Program-made: the position numbers and the translations under genes
In this document: positions 8,872-16,890 of the stretch, piece after piece
Layout: each line of letters starts with the position of its first letter
Position numbering within the stretch: position 1 is the stretch's first letter
From: Nitrososphaerota archaeon
GTDB taxonomy: Archaea > Thermoproteota > Nitrososphaeria > Nitrososphaerales > JACQRY01
Length of the DNA stretch: 64,000 nt
Assembly: GCA_016184315.1 (NCBI GenBank)
Contig: JACPCU010000017.1
Span: forward strand, 32,919 to 96,918
Reading direction: 5' to 3'
Notes under the pieces: generated by a model
What the model was told of the DNA's origin: nothing
What the model saw: the letters and a program-made list of their open reading frames with translations, nothing else
Databases searched by the model: none

Positions 8872-9045
8872 CTAGTCGTCCGGAAAATAGTATTGTAGCA
8901 CGATGACAGGCTTACCGTCGTGCCAGTGATGTTCATGGTTCAGATAGCATGCTTCGCAGAAGATTATGAATGGCACTTCTTTCTCCGTTTCTGAAAGGGT
9001 CTTCTTCAAACGGCTCCCGCATTTGCATGCCAAGGTTACTTCCAA
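8872..9045 (-). CDS. Small zinc-finger-like protein (57 aa)
   Basis: From a TTG at 9045 the frame encodes MEVTLACKCGSRLKKTL, then IFCEACYLNHEHHWHDGKP, ending YYFPDD. The CKC and CEAC pairs plus the His-rich stretch look like a single small zinc-binding fold. The frame is open further upstream but has no other standard start. It follows the 102-aa gene at 9104-9412 on the same strand after 58 bases, so both may share a transcript. Function unknown. Confidence 0.5.
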   Translation of the reverse strand: MEVTLACKCGSRLKKTLSETEKEVPFIIFCEACYLNHEHHWHDGKPVIVLQYYFPDD

Positions 9046-9103
9046 TGTCTGCCCTACCCTCGCTATGATCTTTGATTGCGGAAAAGATATTTGTCTTGCG
9101 TAT

Positions 9104-9412
9104 CTAGTAGATCGATGCCCTTAGCGGCGTAGCAAACCTGTCTTCCACCATGCTCCATACCTCTTCAGCCTTCGCCGTATAATGGAACTCTTCCTTTCCG
9201 CCTGGCACGTATGCCCCCAAATCCTTGTCCCTGACACGGTCGCAAAAGTTGACACAATACTTCCCCCGGCTCTTGGTGATGAATATGAATCCGCCACCCT
9301 TGAAGTTTGGATTGTTACCTAGGAGCCGTATCCCCTCATCCAGCTCAAGTGCGCCTATGAGCTTCTTGAGCTCTCCTACGCTTCGAATCTTCTGCTCGCG
9401 GTAGCGCCGCAC
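9104..9412 (-). CDS. Hypothetical protein (102 aa)
   Basis: The sequence MRRYREQKIRSVGELKKLIGALELDEGIRLLGNNPNFKGGGFIFITKS looks like a compact alpha/beta domain with a helix, a glycine-rich turn and two strands, then KYCVNFCDRVRDKDLG and a helical end. I do not recognise the family. It is soluble, with no signal or membrane segment. It is divergent from cysS, whose gene begins about 130 bases away. It sits directly upstream of the small zinc protein on the same strand. Confidence 0.6.
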   Translation of the reverse strand: MRRYREQKIRSVGELKKLIGALELDEGIRLLGNNPNFKGGGFIFITKSRGKYCVNFCDRVRDKDLGAYVPGGKEEFHYTAKAEEVWSMVEDRFATPLRASIY

Positions 9413-9542
9413 AAGCCGATGATGCTTCTTCGCTCCCTATAAAATCTGACGGGGGTTCATTAGAGCCCCCTGAGAGGAACGCCGAGCATAGATGAAAAGA
9501 CTCTTATCTTCGCAGGATAACTCCTCGTCAAGGTTTGATGTA

Positions 9543-10805
9543 ATGGCGTTGAAGGTCTTCGACAGCCTCTTCAACAAGAAGCGGAGGTTGGAGCCTCTTG
9601 TTCCCAAGCAGATAAAGATGTTCGTCTGCGGTCCCACAGTCTACGATCATCTCCACCTAGGACACGCCAGGACCCTCATCTCCTATGACATCATGGCGCG
9701 GTATCTCACAGCGAGAGGCTATAATGTAGTCTTCATCGTCAACATAACCGACATAGACGACAAGATCTTTGAGAGAGCAAAAGAAGAAGGCATGCACCAC
9801 CTAGAACTCGTCGAAAAATATGTGAATGAATGTAAGTCGGATCTCAGCGCGCTAGGAATAAACACGGTTACAGCTTTTCCACGGGCCTCTGAATACATGG
9901 AGGAGTTGATCAGACAGGTTCAGGGCCTATTGGATAAGAGGTACGCCTATGTTTCTGAAGGCAACATTTACTATGATACTTCACGTTTCGCCGACTTCGG
10001 CAAACTCTCGCATCAAACCCGCCTTGAATTGAAGCTGAAGAGGCTTGACAGCGACCCCGCGAAGAAGAATCAGGCGGACTTTGTGCTCTGGAGGTCCAGG
10101 GACATTGAGGAGCCTACATGGCTGAGTCCCTTCGGCAGGGGCAGACCAGGCTGGCACATAGAGGATACTGCCATCACAATCAGCAACTTCGGGTCCCAGT
10201 ACGATATTCACGGCGGCGCAGAGGAGCTCATCTATCCCCACCATGAGGCGGAGATAGCTCAAGCAGAGGCTCTGACAGGGGTAAGCCCTTTCGTCAAGTA
10301 CTGGCTTCACACAGGTCTCCTGTATGTGGATGGGAGGAAGATGTCGAAGTCTCTCGGCAACTATGTGACAGTCAAAGAGGCGCTGAAGCGTTATGGATCC
10401 GATACCATACGTCTATATGTTGCTTCCCATCACTACCGGAGGCCTGTGAACTTCCATGAAGAAGGGTTGAAGAAGGCGAAGCTAGGTCTTCAGATCCTTG
10501 AAGAAGCGTTCCAGAGGCTTGAAGACGTGTCGGGGGAAGGCGTTGGGAGAGGAAAACCGCTGGTTCCTAAGTTCGTAGACAAGTATTCAAGGGCTTTTTG
10601 CAGAGCCATGGACGACGACTTTAACACTCCGGCTGCGTTGAAGGCACTCACGTCTATGGCGAAGACAGTTGGGAAGATGAGCGACTATTCTTTGAGGAAT
10701 TCTGATCCGTCTTCGGTAATGGAAGCCTTCAGGGTCTTGGCTTCAATCCTCGGGGTTCCTACGCAACGTAGCTTGAGGATTCCGTTGAAGGTTGCATGCA
10801 AGTAG
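9543..10805 (+). CDS. cysS: Cysteinyl-tRNA synthetase
   Basis: Class I synthetase that charges tRNA-Cys. Clear motifs are KMFVCGPTVYDHLHLGHARTL (first zinc Cys and the HIGH-type signature), TDIDDKI, YPHHEAEIAQAEA (zinc His and Glu ligands) and KMSKSLGN (KMSKS loop). The ATG at 9543 (MALKVFDSLFNKK) gives 420 residues; the ATG at 9492 adds 17 residues that do not look conserved. One oddity is GRPGWHIEDTAI, where bacterial enzymes have WHIECSAM: the second Cys zinc ligand is Asp here. The protein is shorter than the 460-480 residues usual in bacteria, with a reduced C-terminal domain. Confidence 0.95.
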   Translation: MALKVFDSLFNKKRRLEPLVPKQIKMFVCGPTVYDHLHLGHARTLISYDIMARYLTARGYNVVFIVNITDIDDKIFERAKEEGMHHLELVEKYVNECKSDLSALGINTVTAFPRASEYMEELIRQVQGLLDKRYAYVSEGNIYYDTSRFADFGKLSHQTRLELKLKRLDSDPAKKNQADFVLWRSRDIEEPTWLSPFGRGRPGWHIEDTAITISNFGSQYDIHGGAEELIYPHHEAEIAQAEALTGVSPFVKYWLHTGLLYVDGRKMSKSLGNYVTVKEALKRYGSDTIRLYVASHHYRRPVNFHEEGLKKAKLGLQILEEAFQRLEDVSGEGVGRGKPLVPKFVDKYSRAFCRAMDDDFNTPAALKALTSMAKTVGKMSDYSLRNSDPSSVMEAFRVLASILGVPTQRSLRIPLKVACK

Positions 10806-10828
10806 AGTGTCTTCTGGTGTAGCGTAGC

Positions 10829-11602
10829 GTGGATTCATCGGGGGGAGATGAGCATTGGAGGAGGATGGAGAGAAATGAGGAGGAATTCTTCTCTCTCTGG
10901 TGCAGCGTTGAAGAACAAGAAAATGTGTTGATCCTTTGGAATAATAGTTTCCAAGGGGATCCGGTCTTTAATCATGCAACTAGGATAGTGTGTGGTCTAG
11001 ACGAAGCTGAGAAGCTGGTCAAGGCCGTTTCGACCAAGTTTAGGTCAGTGGGTGTGCAGCCGTGTTTCTATGTGTCTCCTCTCACGCGGCCGGCTGAACT
11101 CGGCGGTCTTCTGGTTGACAAAGGGTTACACCTGTTTGACGAAATGCAGATCATGAGTTTCGAGGGCAAAGCAGAGGATGTGAACCCAGAGATTACGGTG
11201 AGAAAGGTTGGTGCATCCTCTGTTTCCACTTGGGCGAAGATCTACATTGAATCCTTCGAGATACCTGCGAGCTGGGAAACGGAGGTGAGGGCTCGTTGCG
11301 CCGTGTTGGCGGTCAATCCTCTTGTCAATCTCTATGTTGCTAGGCTTGGCGGTCAGGATGTGGGTTGCCTAGCGCTTTATTCGCATGACCGGGTCGGAGG
11401 CGTTTACTGTGCCGGTACTCTTCCAGCGTGGCGTAGAGGGGGTGTCGGCTCGACTCTTCTGAGGAAGGCGGTTGCAGATTCTGAGGCTCTGGGGAACGAG
11501 ATCCTGTGTCTTCAGACTCTTGGTCAAGACAGGTTGGAGGGCTTCTATGGGTTGAACGGTTTCCGAACCGTCTTCATGCGCAGCATCTACCTGCAAGGCT
11601 AA
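10829..11602 (+). CDS. GNAT-family N-acetyltransferase
   Basis: The C-terminal half carries a GNAT acetyl-CoA site: LYVARLGGQDVGCLALYSHDRVGGVYCAGTLPAWRRGGVGSTLLRKAV, with the R-x-x-G-x-G loop written RRGGVGS, followed by FYGLNGFRTV, the usual last strand and helix. The N-terminal 110 residues form a second, degenerate GNAT-like half, common among acyltransferases of about 250 residues. The start is GTG at 10829, with an ATG at 10865 as an alternative. It follows cysS after 23 bases on the same strand. The acceptor substrate is unknown. Confidence 0.8.
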   Translation: MDSSGGDEHWRRMERNEEEFFSLWCSVEEQENVLILWNNSFQGDPVFNHATRIVCGLDEAEKLVKAVSTKFRSVGVQPCFYVSPLTRPAELGGLLVDKGLHLFDEMQIMSFEGKAEDVNPEITVRKVGASSVSTWAKIYIESFEIPASWETEVRARCAVLAVNPLVNLYVARLGGQDVGCLALYSHDRVGGVYCAGTLPAWRRGGVGSTLLRKAVADSEALGNEILCLQTLGQDRLEGFYGLNGFRTVFMRSIYLQG

Positions 11603-11645
11603 GCGTTTACGAAGTCTTACGCTTATATGGTGACGGTTTGCCAGC

Positions 11646-12029
11646 GTGTATGGCGTTGCATTAATGGTAAAACTGTCGTATGAGCCCTACAAGGAGATTA
11701 TTGTGAAGGAGTACATCTATTATCCCAAGCCTGAGACTCTTGCCTCCGTTCTCGCGGCATATGTTTCTACTGGTCACCCGGGTATTCTCCTTTGGGCTGA
11801 GGGTGTGGTATTTCTCCCGGTCCCTCTTCCTCCCGAAACTGAGGAGTTGATGAAGCATTTTCTCGAAGGCAGACTCTACTGGTCTTCTGTTGCCTTCACA
11901 TCTATGCCGGTGTATCAGTCTTCTATCAGAGTTTACGGTGTGGAGATACCTGTGATCGACATAGGCTTCAACTCCAACATGAAGGAGGCTGCGCAGTGGC
12001 TGAAGAGTAAGGTTCCTGAACATAGCTGA
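11646..12029 (+). CDS. Hypothetical protein (about 120-127 aa)
   Basis: A small alpha/beta protein that I do not recognise: MVKLSYEPYKEIIVKEYIYYPKPETLASVLAAYVSTGHPGILLWAEGVVFLPVPLPPETEELMKHFLEGRLYWSS, then IPVIDIGFNSNMKEAAQWLKS. It lacks a signal peptide; two short hydrophobic strands are probably core. The ATG at 11664 is the likely start, with a GTG at 11646 also possible. It is on the same strand as the GNAT gene 43 bases upstream. Confidence 0.6.
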   Translation: MYGVALMVKLSYEPYKEIIVKEYIYYPKPETLASVLAAYVSTGHPGILLWAEGVVFLPVPLPPETEELMKHFLEGRLYWSSVAFTSMPVYQSSIRVYGVEIPVIDIGFNSNMKEAAQWLKSKVPEHS

Positions 12030-12162
12030 GCAGCATTTGCTCAGAAATAGGCTACGCTAGACTGTTTGTTCGGATAAAAATAGGGATAGGCGACGTGACG
12101 TCGAGTCAGCGCGCCTCTTCCTTTGGTGCGCTTAGAAGACTTCTAATGGTCTTCTAGGAAGC

Positions 12163-12477
12163 CTATTCGGTGCTGGTAGCACCTTGTTCGCTTGAGGCTG
12201 ATTCGACTATTTCGCCACTGGCAAACCGGTTGCCAACTTGAGTGATCTTGATTCTTGCCTTCTGACCTGTCTTTCCGTTTGCGACGAATATGACAAATCC
12301 ATCTACTTTGGCTACGCCATCTCCGCGTCGGCTTGTTTCAGTGATCGTGACGTCGTACTCTTTGCCTACTTCGACGGGCTTGGGTTTGAAGGACCTGTAG
12401 CCGCCGAAACCGCCTCCTTGTCCGTAAGTCGTATTTTCATCTCCTAGCGTACGGTTACGCCGCCTTTGGCGTTTCAT
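12163..12477 (-). CDS. TRAM-domain protein
   Basis: From the ATG at 12477 (MKRQRRRNRTLGDENTTYGQGGGFGG) the protein has a basic, glycine-rich leader. A TRAM domain follows: PVEVGKEYDVTITETSRRGDGVAKVDGFVIFVANGKTGQKARIKITQVGNRFASGEIV, with the RGDGVA and VxNGKxGQ signatures. TRAM is a small RNA-binding beta-barrel; free-standing archaeal TRAM proteins act as RNA chaperones, similar to bacterial cold-shock proteins. The open frame extends upstream to 12759 but that part overlaps the divergent promoter and is not protein-like. The 104-residue length is typical. It is divergent from the zinc micro-protein at 12676. Confidence 0.85.
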   Translation of the reverse strand: MKRQRRRNRTLGDENTTYGQGGGFGGYRSFKPKPVEVGKEYDVTITETSRRGDGVAKVDGFVIFVANGKTGQKARIKITQVGNRFASGEIVESASSEQGATSTE

Positions 12478-12628
12478 ATCTAAGATATAAACAGAGACCT
12501 TGCCGCAACCGTTTTGGGAAGGGTCAATTGGGTTTCCGTGGAAATAGGCTTTGTTTTTAATGATTAGCTCGTAATACGGCGTCCAGTTGCAAATATTTCT
12601 AATTCTTATGTTTGGGAATAATAGGGGA

Positions 12629-12638
12629 TTATATAAAG
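12629..12638 (+). promoter_or_regulatory. TATA box and strong Shine-Dalgarno for the 12676 micro-gene
   Basis: TTATATAAAG is followed 25 bases later by GGAGGTG (12664-12670), five bases before the TTG at 12676. The two signals together fix the start of this very short gene. Confidence 0.6.
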
Positions 12639-12675
12639 GCGCAGGATATGTAATTCTTTGATAGGAGGTGCCTTG

Positions 12676-12789
12676 TTGATCAGGTGCGATAACTGTGGGA
12701 AAGTATCCGCGGAAAGGTTCTGCAGCAAGAAATGCGAAGAAGAATATCTCCGCAAACAAAAAATGGTCGCCGCGCTAGCCGTCGGTTAA
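12676..12789 (+). CDS. Zinc-ribbon micro-protein (37 aa)
   Basis: The frame from TTG at 12676 encodes MIRCDNCGKVSAERFCSKKC followed by EEEYLRKQKMVAALAVG. The CxxC...CxxxC spacing is that of a single zinc ribbon/knuckle, as in small archaeal DUF2116-like proteins. A TATA box and a perfect Shine-Dalgarno (GGAGGTG) precede it at the right distances. It is divergent from the TRAM gene. Function unknown; proteins like this usually bind nucleic acid or a larger protein partner. Confidence 0.65.
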   Translation: MIRCDNCGKVSAERFCSKKCEEEYLRKQKMVAALAVG

Positions 12790-12916
12790 AAGCAGCTCCA
12801 CGGCTAGGCGACGGTATTCTGACTTGACACTGAATATTCAATGATGAGCCATGTGCGGGTCTTCAGTGCAACAAGGGTTGGTAAAGGTTAACTGCTTGAC
12901 CCAGTGCGCCTAGGCT

Positions 12917-13276
12917 ATGCCACGAATCGTGAAGGTAGGAGAAGTCAAACCTGTAGATTTGGAGGGCGGAGGAGGCTTCAGACGTATAGCCATAGAAAAA
13001 GCTACTGGGGCTGAGAAGTTGCAGCTGATGTTCATAGATCTTGAGCCTAATAGGCGGGGGCCCTACCACTATCATTCAAGCGCGGAGCAGATCACGTTCG
13101 TCGTGGATGGCAGCGGCGAGCTGGTTGTTGAAGGGAAGAGATACACTGTTGAACGGGATCACGTGGTGTTCTTTCAGCCAAAGGAGAAACATTCTGTGAA
13201 TGCAGGCAAGAAAGGAATGAAGCTAATCGAAATCTACTCTCCACCAGACCCGGACTTCGTCAGAGTCCAAGAGTAG
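12917..13276 (+). CDS. Cupin-domain protein
   Basis: A 119-residue single cupin barrel. Metal ligands of motif 1 are in GPYHYHSSAEQITFVVDGSGEL (two His and one Glu) and of motif 2 in VERDHVVFFQPKEKHSVNAG (one His). This full ligand set suggests a bound divalent metal. Small cupins include isomerases, dioxygenases and sugar-binding proteins, so no reaction can be given. It converges on the MEDS protein, whose gene ends six bases away. Confidence 0.85.
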   Translation: MPRIVKVGEVKPVDLEGGGGFRRIAIEKATGAEKLQLMFIDLEPNRRGPYHYHSSAEQITFVVDGSGELVVEGKRYTVERDHVVFFQPKEKHSVNAGKKGMKLIEIYSPPDPDFVRVQE

Positions 13277-13281
13277 AGTCT

Positions 13282-14100
13282 TCAGAGATTTTCAACTGTC
13301 AGCTCGGCTAGCTTCTTCTTGATCTGCTCGCAGATGGTTTCTGCTGGCCACCCGAAGATGTGCTCAAGGTTTCTTCGTAGAAGCGTAGGCTCCTCCAGAA
13401 TCTTGTCTAGAGACGCTTCTTCGCCATACGATAATCTTAGATTTGAAAGATGCGCCAAGACTGTTTGGGCGCCTCCGTCCCCGAAGATCTCTGAGAGCGT
13501 TCTCTTAACTGCGACGGGTATTAGCTTCCCAGGTTCTTCCAGAGGCATGTTCTTGACTCCGACTACGGACGAATGGCAGAGGAGCAGCTTGGCGAAAACC
13601 TCGAAATCATATGCCTGAGGCAACTCATACATGCACAGTGTGGTGGCCCCTATAGATAGGTCATCGTAGGCTTTGTCGCACTCCACCAGTTTCCTAACAT
13701 AGCTGGGTTCATGACCGTGAAAAGTGACGTCGACCGCTCTAAGTCCTGTGAATCCCTTGTCCAACGCCTTCTTGAAAGCCTCATCAAACGAGGAGAGTAC
13801 TTCCCGGACTTGGAAATCAGGCGGATAGACGCTATTCGATGGAAGTATACGCAGTGAACCTTTCTCTTCAAGTTCCTTGACGGAGACATCTAGCACTTCT
13901 TGCAGCTCAGCTTTGACTTCGTTAGGGGGATCGTTGGTGATTAGGATATTTGCTTCTCCCTTTTCTAGACCGTCTTTGATGAATCCGAATATCAAGCCGT
14001 GATCGGTTACAAACCCCGGCCTAAAGACACCCATTACATGCGAGCCCTGGGGAAGATTTCTCCAGTAAGAATTGGTTGTCGCCATGTCTTCAGCGCTCAT
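13282..14100 (-). CDS. MEDS-domain sensory protein (DcmR-like)
   Basis: Residues about 15-180 match the MEDS domain (pfam14417): GSHVMGVFRPGFVTDHGLIFGFIKDGLEKGEANILITND, later LRAVDVTFHGHEP, and AYDDLSIGATTLCMYELPQ, where the second Cys/Tyr region aligns with CxY in homologs. MEDS occurs in sensors of methanogens and methylotrophs and is related to a RecA/KaiC-like fold without an ATP site. The C-terminal 90 residues are helical (EEPTLLRRNLEHIFGWPAETI). It is divergent from a V4R-like gene, and both could sense small molecules. Confidence 0.75.
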   Translation of the reverse strand: MSAEDMATTNSYWRNLPQGSHVMGVFRPGFVTDHGLIFGFIKDGLEKGEANILITNDPPNEVKAELQEVLDVSVKELEEKGSLRILPSNSVYPPDFQVREVLSSFDEAFKKALDKGFTGLRAVDVTFHGHEPSYVRKLVECDKAYDDLSIGATTLCMYELPQAYDFEVFAKLLLCHSSVVGVKNMPLEEPGKLIPVAVKRTLSEIFGDGGAQTVLAHLSNLRLSYGEEASLDKILEEPTLLRRNLEHIFGWPAETICEQIKKKLAELTVENL

Positions 14101-14446
14101 TCCGTGTGCAACGGTATTGTGGGCTTCTTTGGAGTGTTTCGCAAGCCCCGCGTCTGGACGCCACTGACAGTCGACTCTGATAGTGTTCTGTTAATAAAAG
14201 AATTGCTGCAGCAATATCCCAACTAAAGTTTAGTAGGTAAGGCGCAGATACTGCTGATGTAAAGCAACATTGCGACTCCAAGAAAATGGGGGCGTAGAAT
14301 CCGAGATTTGAAGAGCAAGGATTCTTGGAATAGGTACGCGTAACGGACAAAGCGTGATGCACCCGTCTAAGCTCGATTTGTCAGGTGTTGTTGCGGTTCG
14401 TGGAGTGATGCAAAGGTTTTTCTGTGTAGGCTGCGTGAGATGATCT

Positions 14447-15001
14447 TTGCGGGAGTTATTGGACTCAGAGAGTCATTTTATGGATGTGGGGCCGAGGAGG
14501 CGTCTGGTCTATGATGAGGTGAGGGGGAGGCTTGTGTTTGAAGGAATGTTTGGCAGACATGATGTCATAGCTATGCCGAAAAACGGTTTTCTTAGTATTA
14601 TTCACGAGCTTCACACGGTGTTTTCTAGCGGTGCGGCGCTCATATTGGTCAAGGCGGGAAAAGGGGTGGGGGAGAATATGGGTTCTATGCTTGCCAAGGC
14701 TGACGACCCGGTGAGCGTATTGAAGAATGTGTTAGGATCGCCTTCCAGATGGGGGCTTGGAAGACATGATCTAGTTGATTTTGATGCGGAGAGTTTGGTC
14801 ATACGGTTCCGAATACTTGGTTGTCCTCTGGTTGAGCAGGTCTGCCCAGAGTGTCAGCCTTCCTTCTACGTCAAAGGCCTTTACCAAGGCTTTCTATCCG
14901 CGGCCTTAAGACGCAACATGGATTGCGAGGTGACTGTGAGCGATTCGCCTAGAGGAGGCAAGAACTGTGAGGTTCGGGCCAAACCTGTTGAGCAACACTA
15001 G
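14447..15001 (+). CDS. V4R-like small-molecule-binding protein
   Basis: A 184-residue protein with features of the V4R (4-vinyl reductase) fold: IIHELHTVFSSGAALILVKAGKGVGENMGSMLA in the first half, then CPLVEQVCPECQPSFYVKGLYQGFLSAALRRNMDCEVTVSDS, whose Cys-rich turn and GLYQGFLS helix match V4R endings. V4R domains bind hydrocarbons or cofactors and often act as sensors. The start is TTG at 14447; an ATG at 14480 is also possible. It is divergent from the MEDS gene with about 345 bases between them, enough for regulated promoters. Confidence 0.6.
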   Translation: MRELLDSESHFMDVGPRRRLVYDEVRGRLVFEGMFGRHDVIAMPKNGFLSIIHELHTVFSSGAALILVKAGKGVGENMGSMLAKADDPVSVLKNVLGSPSRWGLGRHDLVDFDAESLVIRFRILGCPLVEQVCPECQPSFYVKGLYQGFLSAALRRNMDCEVTVSDSPRGGKNCEVRAKPVEQH

Positions 15002-15089
15002 GTTTTCACATACAGCTTATGCTTTATGTTCTCTCTAGATCTCCACATTTCTCCCAGAGATCTGCAATCTCTCTGAGTAGGAAGTACAC

Positions 15090-15167
15090 CTATTCCTTCT
15101 TGTCTTCTGGCTTCGGTTTTTCGCCTTCTGTCTTTTTCTTCTTCTTCAGGAAGTTCAAGATTCCCAT
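15090..15167 (-). CDS. Lysine-rich micro-protein (25 aa)
   Basis: The frame encodes MGILNFLKKKKKTEGEK, then PKPEDKKE. The amphipathic start followed by a lysine run and a charged tail resembles small archaeal peptides of unknown role. The main support is the promoter: TTATATAA at 15190-15197 lies 23-30 bases before the ATG, exactly where a leaderless archaeal transcript would start at the ATG itself. Confidence 0.45.
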   Translation of the reverse strand: MGILNFLKKKKKTEGEKPKPEDKKE

Positions 15168-15189
15168 ATGCCATGATGCTAGGAATGTG

Positions 15190-15197
15190 TTATATAA
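15190..15197 (-). promoter_or_regulatory. TATA box for the 15090-15167 micro-gene
   Basis: TTATATAA on the minus strand, 23-30 bases upstream of the ATG at 15167. Confidence 0.45.
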
Positions 15198-15468
15198 GGT
15201 AGTCATATGCTAAACCGGGAACTGTAGCCTTAGTTTCGCAACAGATTTCTGCGGTTACGGTATCATGGCCACCCTATATACTTCAGATAGCTGTTGCTAA
15301 GACATCAGTGGCGGCAAGAAACATTCTGTCTAGATATGAAGAAGTGCTCCTATATGGGATGATCCCTATCTTTCTTCGAGCATCGGATTGAAGCGTCTAT
15401 GGGTGAATGAGCGGAGATATTCAGGTCTGCGGTCAGAGAATTGAAGTTCAGCTAGCTTCACCGATTCG

Positions 15469-16197
15469 ATGCTGAAGAAAACGACCCAGTACGGCGTCAT
15501 ATACGGCAAAGAAATTATTGGAGAGTCTTCTAAGACGCGACTCATGGGATATTCTGATGAATTGCGCCCTATGATCGGACGCTTATCTTCATGCCTAGTA
15601 GTATGCGGACTTTCATTGCTATCCATCCACTGGATGATCATAGCTGTTTCTCCCTTCATTTACTTTTCTCTGACCTTGAGTATGTGGTTAGTGTGGGAGC
15701 TATGGCTTGCAACTGGGGATCTAAGAAGACGCATGGCGTTATACAGCACCGTCTTTCTAGTGGTTACTCTCAGAGCATTTACGCTCATCTTACAGAAACC
15801 TGCGGGGATATTCTTTGATCTAGAACCCTTGCTTAACATGGTTCATATGGCATATGCTGTATTTCTAGTGTCCCTTCTCTTGATGGCGCATGACTTGATG
15901 AGGCATCTAAGGCTCAAGGAAGCCGGCCTGCGCTTTGTCGCCTTCTCTTCCAGTGTCCTCTGGATTGCACCATTCGTCGCCGAGATAACCGTTGTGGCGC
16001 AGTGGCTTATTGAAGGAACCATCGCAACCAAGACGAAGGACATGGCTCTTGGTGGTGCTGGGCTGTCCGATGTGCTCTGGGATTATGGATTTCGTAGTTT
16101 TTTGGTATCCGGTTGCATAGTGATAGCGATTTGGCTTCTGATGAGATATCGGCGTGTCCGAAGGAAAACTGACTTAGGGCTTCCAAAGCCAGAATAA
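15469..16197 (+). CDS. Polytopic membrane protein of unknown function
   Basis: The 242 residues hold about six hydrophobic helices: around 40-60 (SSCLVVCGLSLLSIHWMIIAV), 63-82, 92-108, 125-145, 157-178 and 213-228. A basic cytoplasmic tail RYRRVRRKTDLGLPKPE follows. There is no signature I recognise. The real start may be MGYSDELRPM (about 15544), which removes a hydrophilic leader. The positively charged loops suggest that both ends are cytoplasmic. No neighbours point to a role; the gene is alone between the micro-gene and the zinc-ribbon gene. Confidence 0.65.
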   Translation: MLKKTTQYGVIYGKEIIGESSKTRLMGYSDELRPMIGRLSSCLVVCGLSLLSIHWMIIAVSPFIYFSLTLSMWLVWELWLATGDLRRRMALYSTVFLVVTLRAFTLILQKPAGIFFDLEPLLNMVHMAYAVFLVSLLLMAHDLMRHLRLKEAGLRFVAFSSSVLWIAPFVAEITVVAQWLIEGTIATKTKDMALGGAGLSDVLWDYGFRSFLVSGCIVIAIWLLMRYRRVRRKTDLGLPKPE

Positions 16198-16250
16198 CTC
16201 AACCACCGAGCCCGAAATGTTTCCTCTACAAAACCCCCCAATTCTCCGTG

Positions 16251-16421
16251 TTATCGTCCTTTGAATGAATTGTTCTCCAGCAGCTTGAAGAGCCTGTGGT
16301 TTACCTCTTCACCCCTGCTCAGTCTGTAGCCGCAAAACCTGCATATGACATTGCCATCATTTTCCTCAAATAAGGAATAGCGGCCGCATTTGGGACACCT
16401 CATCCTTGAACCACTAACCAT
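16251..16421 (-). CDS. Zinc-ribbon protein (56 aa)
   Basis: The frame from ATG 16421 reads MVSGSRMRCPKCGRYSLF, then a CRFCGYRLSRGEEV segment and a helical tail HRLFKLLENNSFKGR. The two CxxC pairs 16 residues apart make a rubredoxin/zinc-ribbon knuckle, as in TFIIS-like or ribosomal-type small proteins of archaea. It is convergent with the membrane protein gene. Function unknown. Confidence 0.6.
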   Translation of the reverse strand: MVSGSRMRCPKCGRYSLFEENDGNVICRFCGYRLSRGEEVNHRLFKLLENNSFKGR

Positions 16422-16597
16422 GACCACAATAATTGGATAACCACTAAGATTTGAATACGCCTAGCTTCATCTTGCTTGTCGGGCGACACGCTTACACAAT
16501 TCGTTCTTCTTGGCTCGCGGCATCTTCTTGATTTCCGCTTCCATTTGCATGGCGTGTGCAAGGCTCTTGCATCGCTCCTGATATATCGGGACAGAAA

Positions 16598-16685
16598 TGG
16601 GCCGAGCCGGATTTGAACCGGCGACCTTTCGGTTTCCGCCGAAGGCTATCAGCCGAACGCTCTGACCATGCTGAGCTATCGGCCC
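16598..16685 (-). tRNA. tRNA-Ile (GAT) with a 13-nt intron
   Basis: All arms pair: acceptor GGGCCGA/TCGGCCC, D-stem GCTC/GAGC, anticodon stem TTCGG/CCGAA, T-arm GCCGG-TTCAAAT-CCGGC, and A at position 73. The anticodon loop is 20 nt instead of 7. Reading C32-T33-GAT-A37 gives isoleucine, leaving a 13-nt insertion at the canonical archaeal intron site 37/38, with a small internal hairpin (GCC-TTC-GGC). No CCA is encoded. Confidence 0.88.
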
Positions 16686-16761
16686 ATAGCTGGCGGTTCG
16701 AGTAAAACTATTTTTATCTTTGTCCTTCCAACCCAAGAGCTTTGAGGATAGGCCCCTAGTT

Positions 16762-16890
16762 TCAGGCTAGGACTAGCCCCTCAAGAGCCTTGTTTATCTG
16801 CTCATCGCCGATACCTATGTTCTTGAAACGGTCTCGAGTCTGTCTTCGGTACGTTCAGCTAACTCGTCTATGATGAACGTTTCCCACCCC
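16762..16890 (-). pseudogene. Remnant of a small antitoxin-like gene
   Basis: One minus-strand frame gives WETFIIDELAERTEDRLE and stops. The adjacent frame continues KNIGIGDEQINKALEGLVLA and stops at 16762. Joined, they resemble the end of a small antitoxin or regulator. There is no start codon at a sensible place. I treat this as a decayed gene; the identification is weak. Confidence 0.25.

Larger units (their letters stand above)
15002..15468. other. 467-bp region with one micro-gene
   Basis: Apart from the 25-codon gene at 15090-15167 and its TATA box, I see no gene. Confidence 0.4.

Noticed and set aside
12478..12759. A longer TRAM protein starting at 12759
   Set aside because: The extra 94 residues overlap a TATA box and a divergent micro-gene and are not protein-like.
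15019..15213. A 64-codon plus-strand frame
   Set aside because: It is mostly Ser, Phe and Leu opposite a lysine-rich micro-gene that has a promoter; the composition is a shadow.
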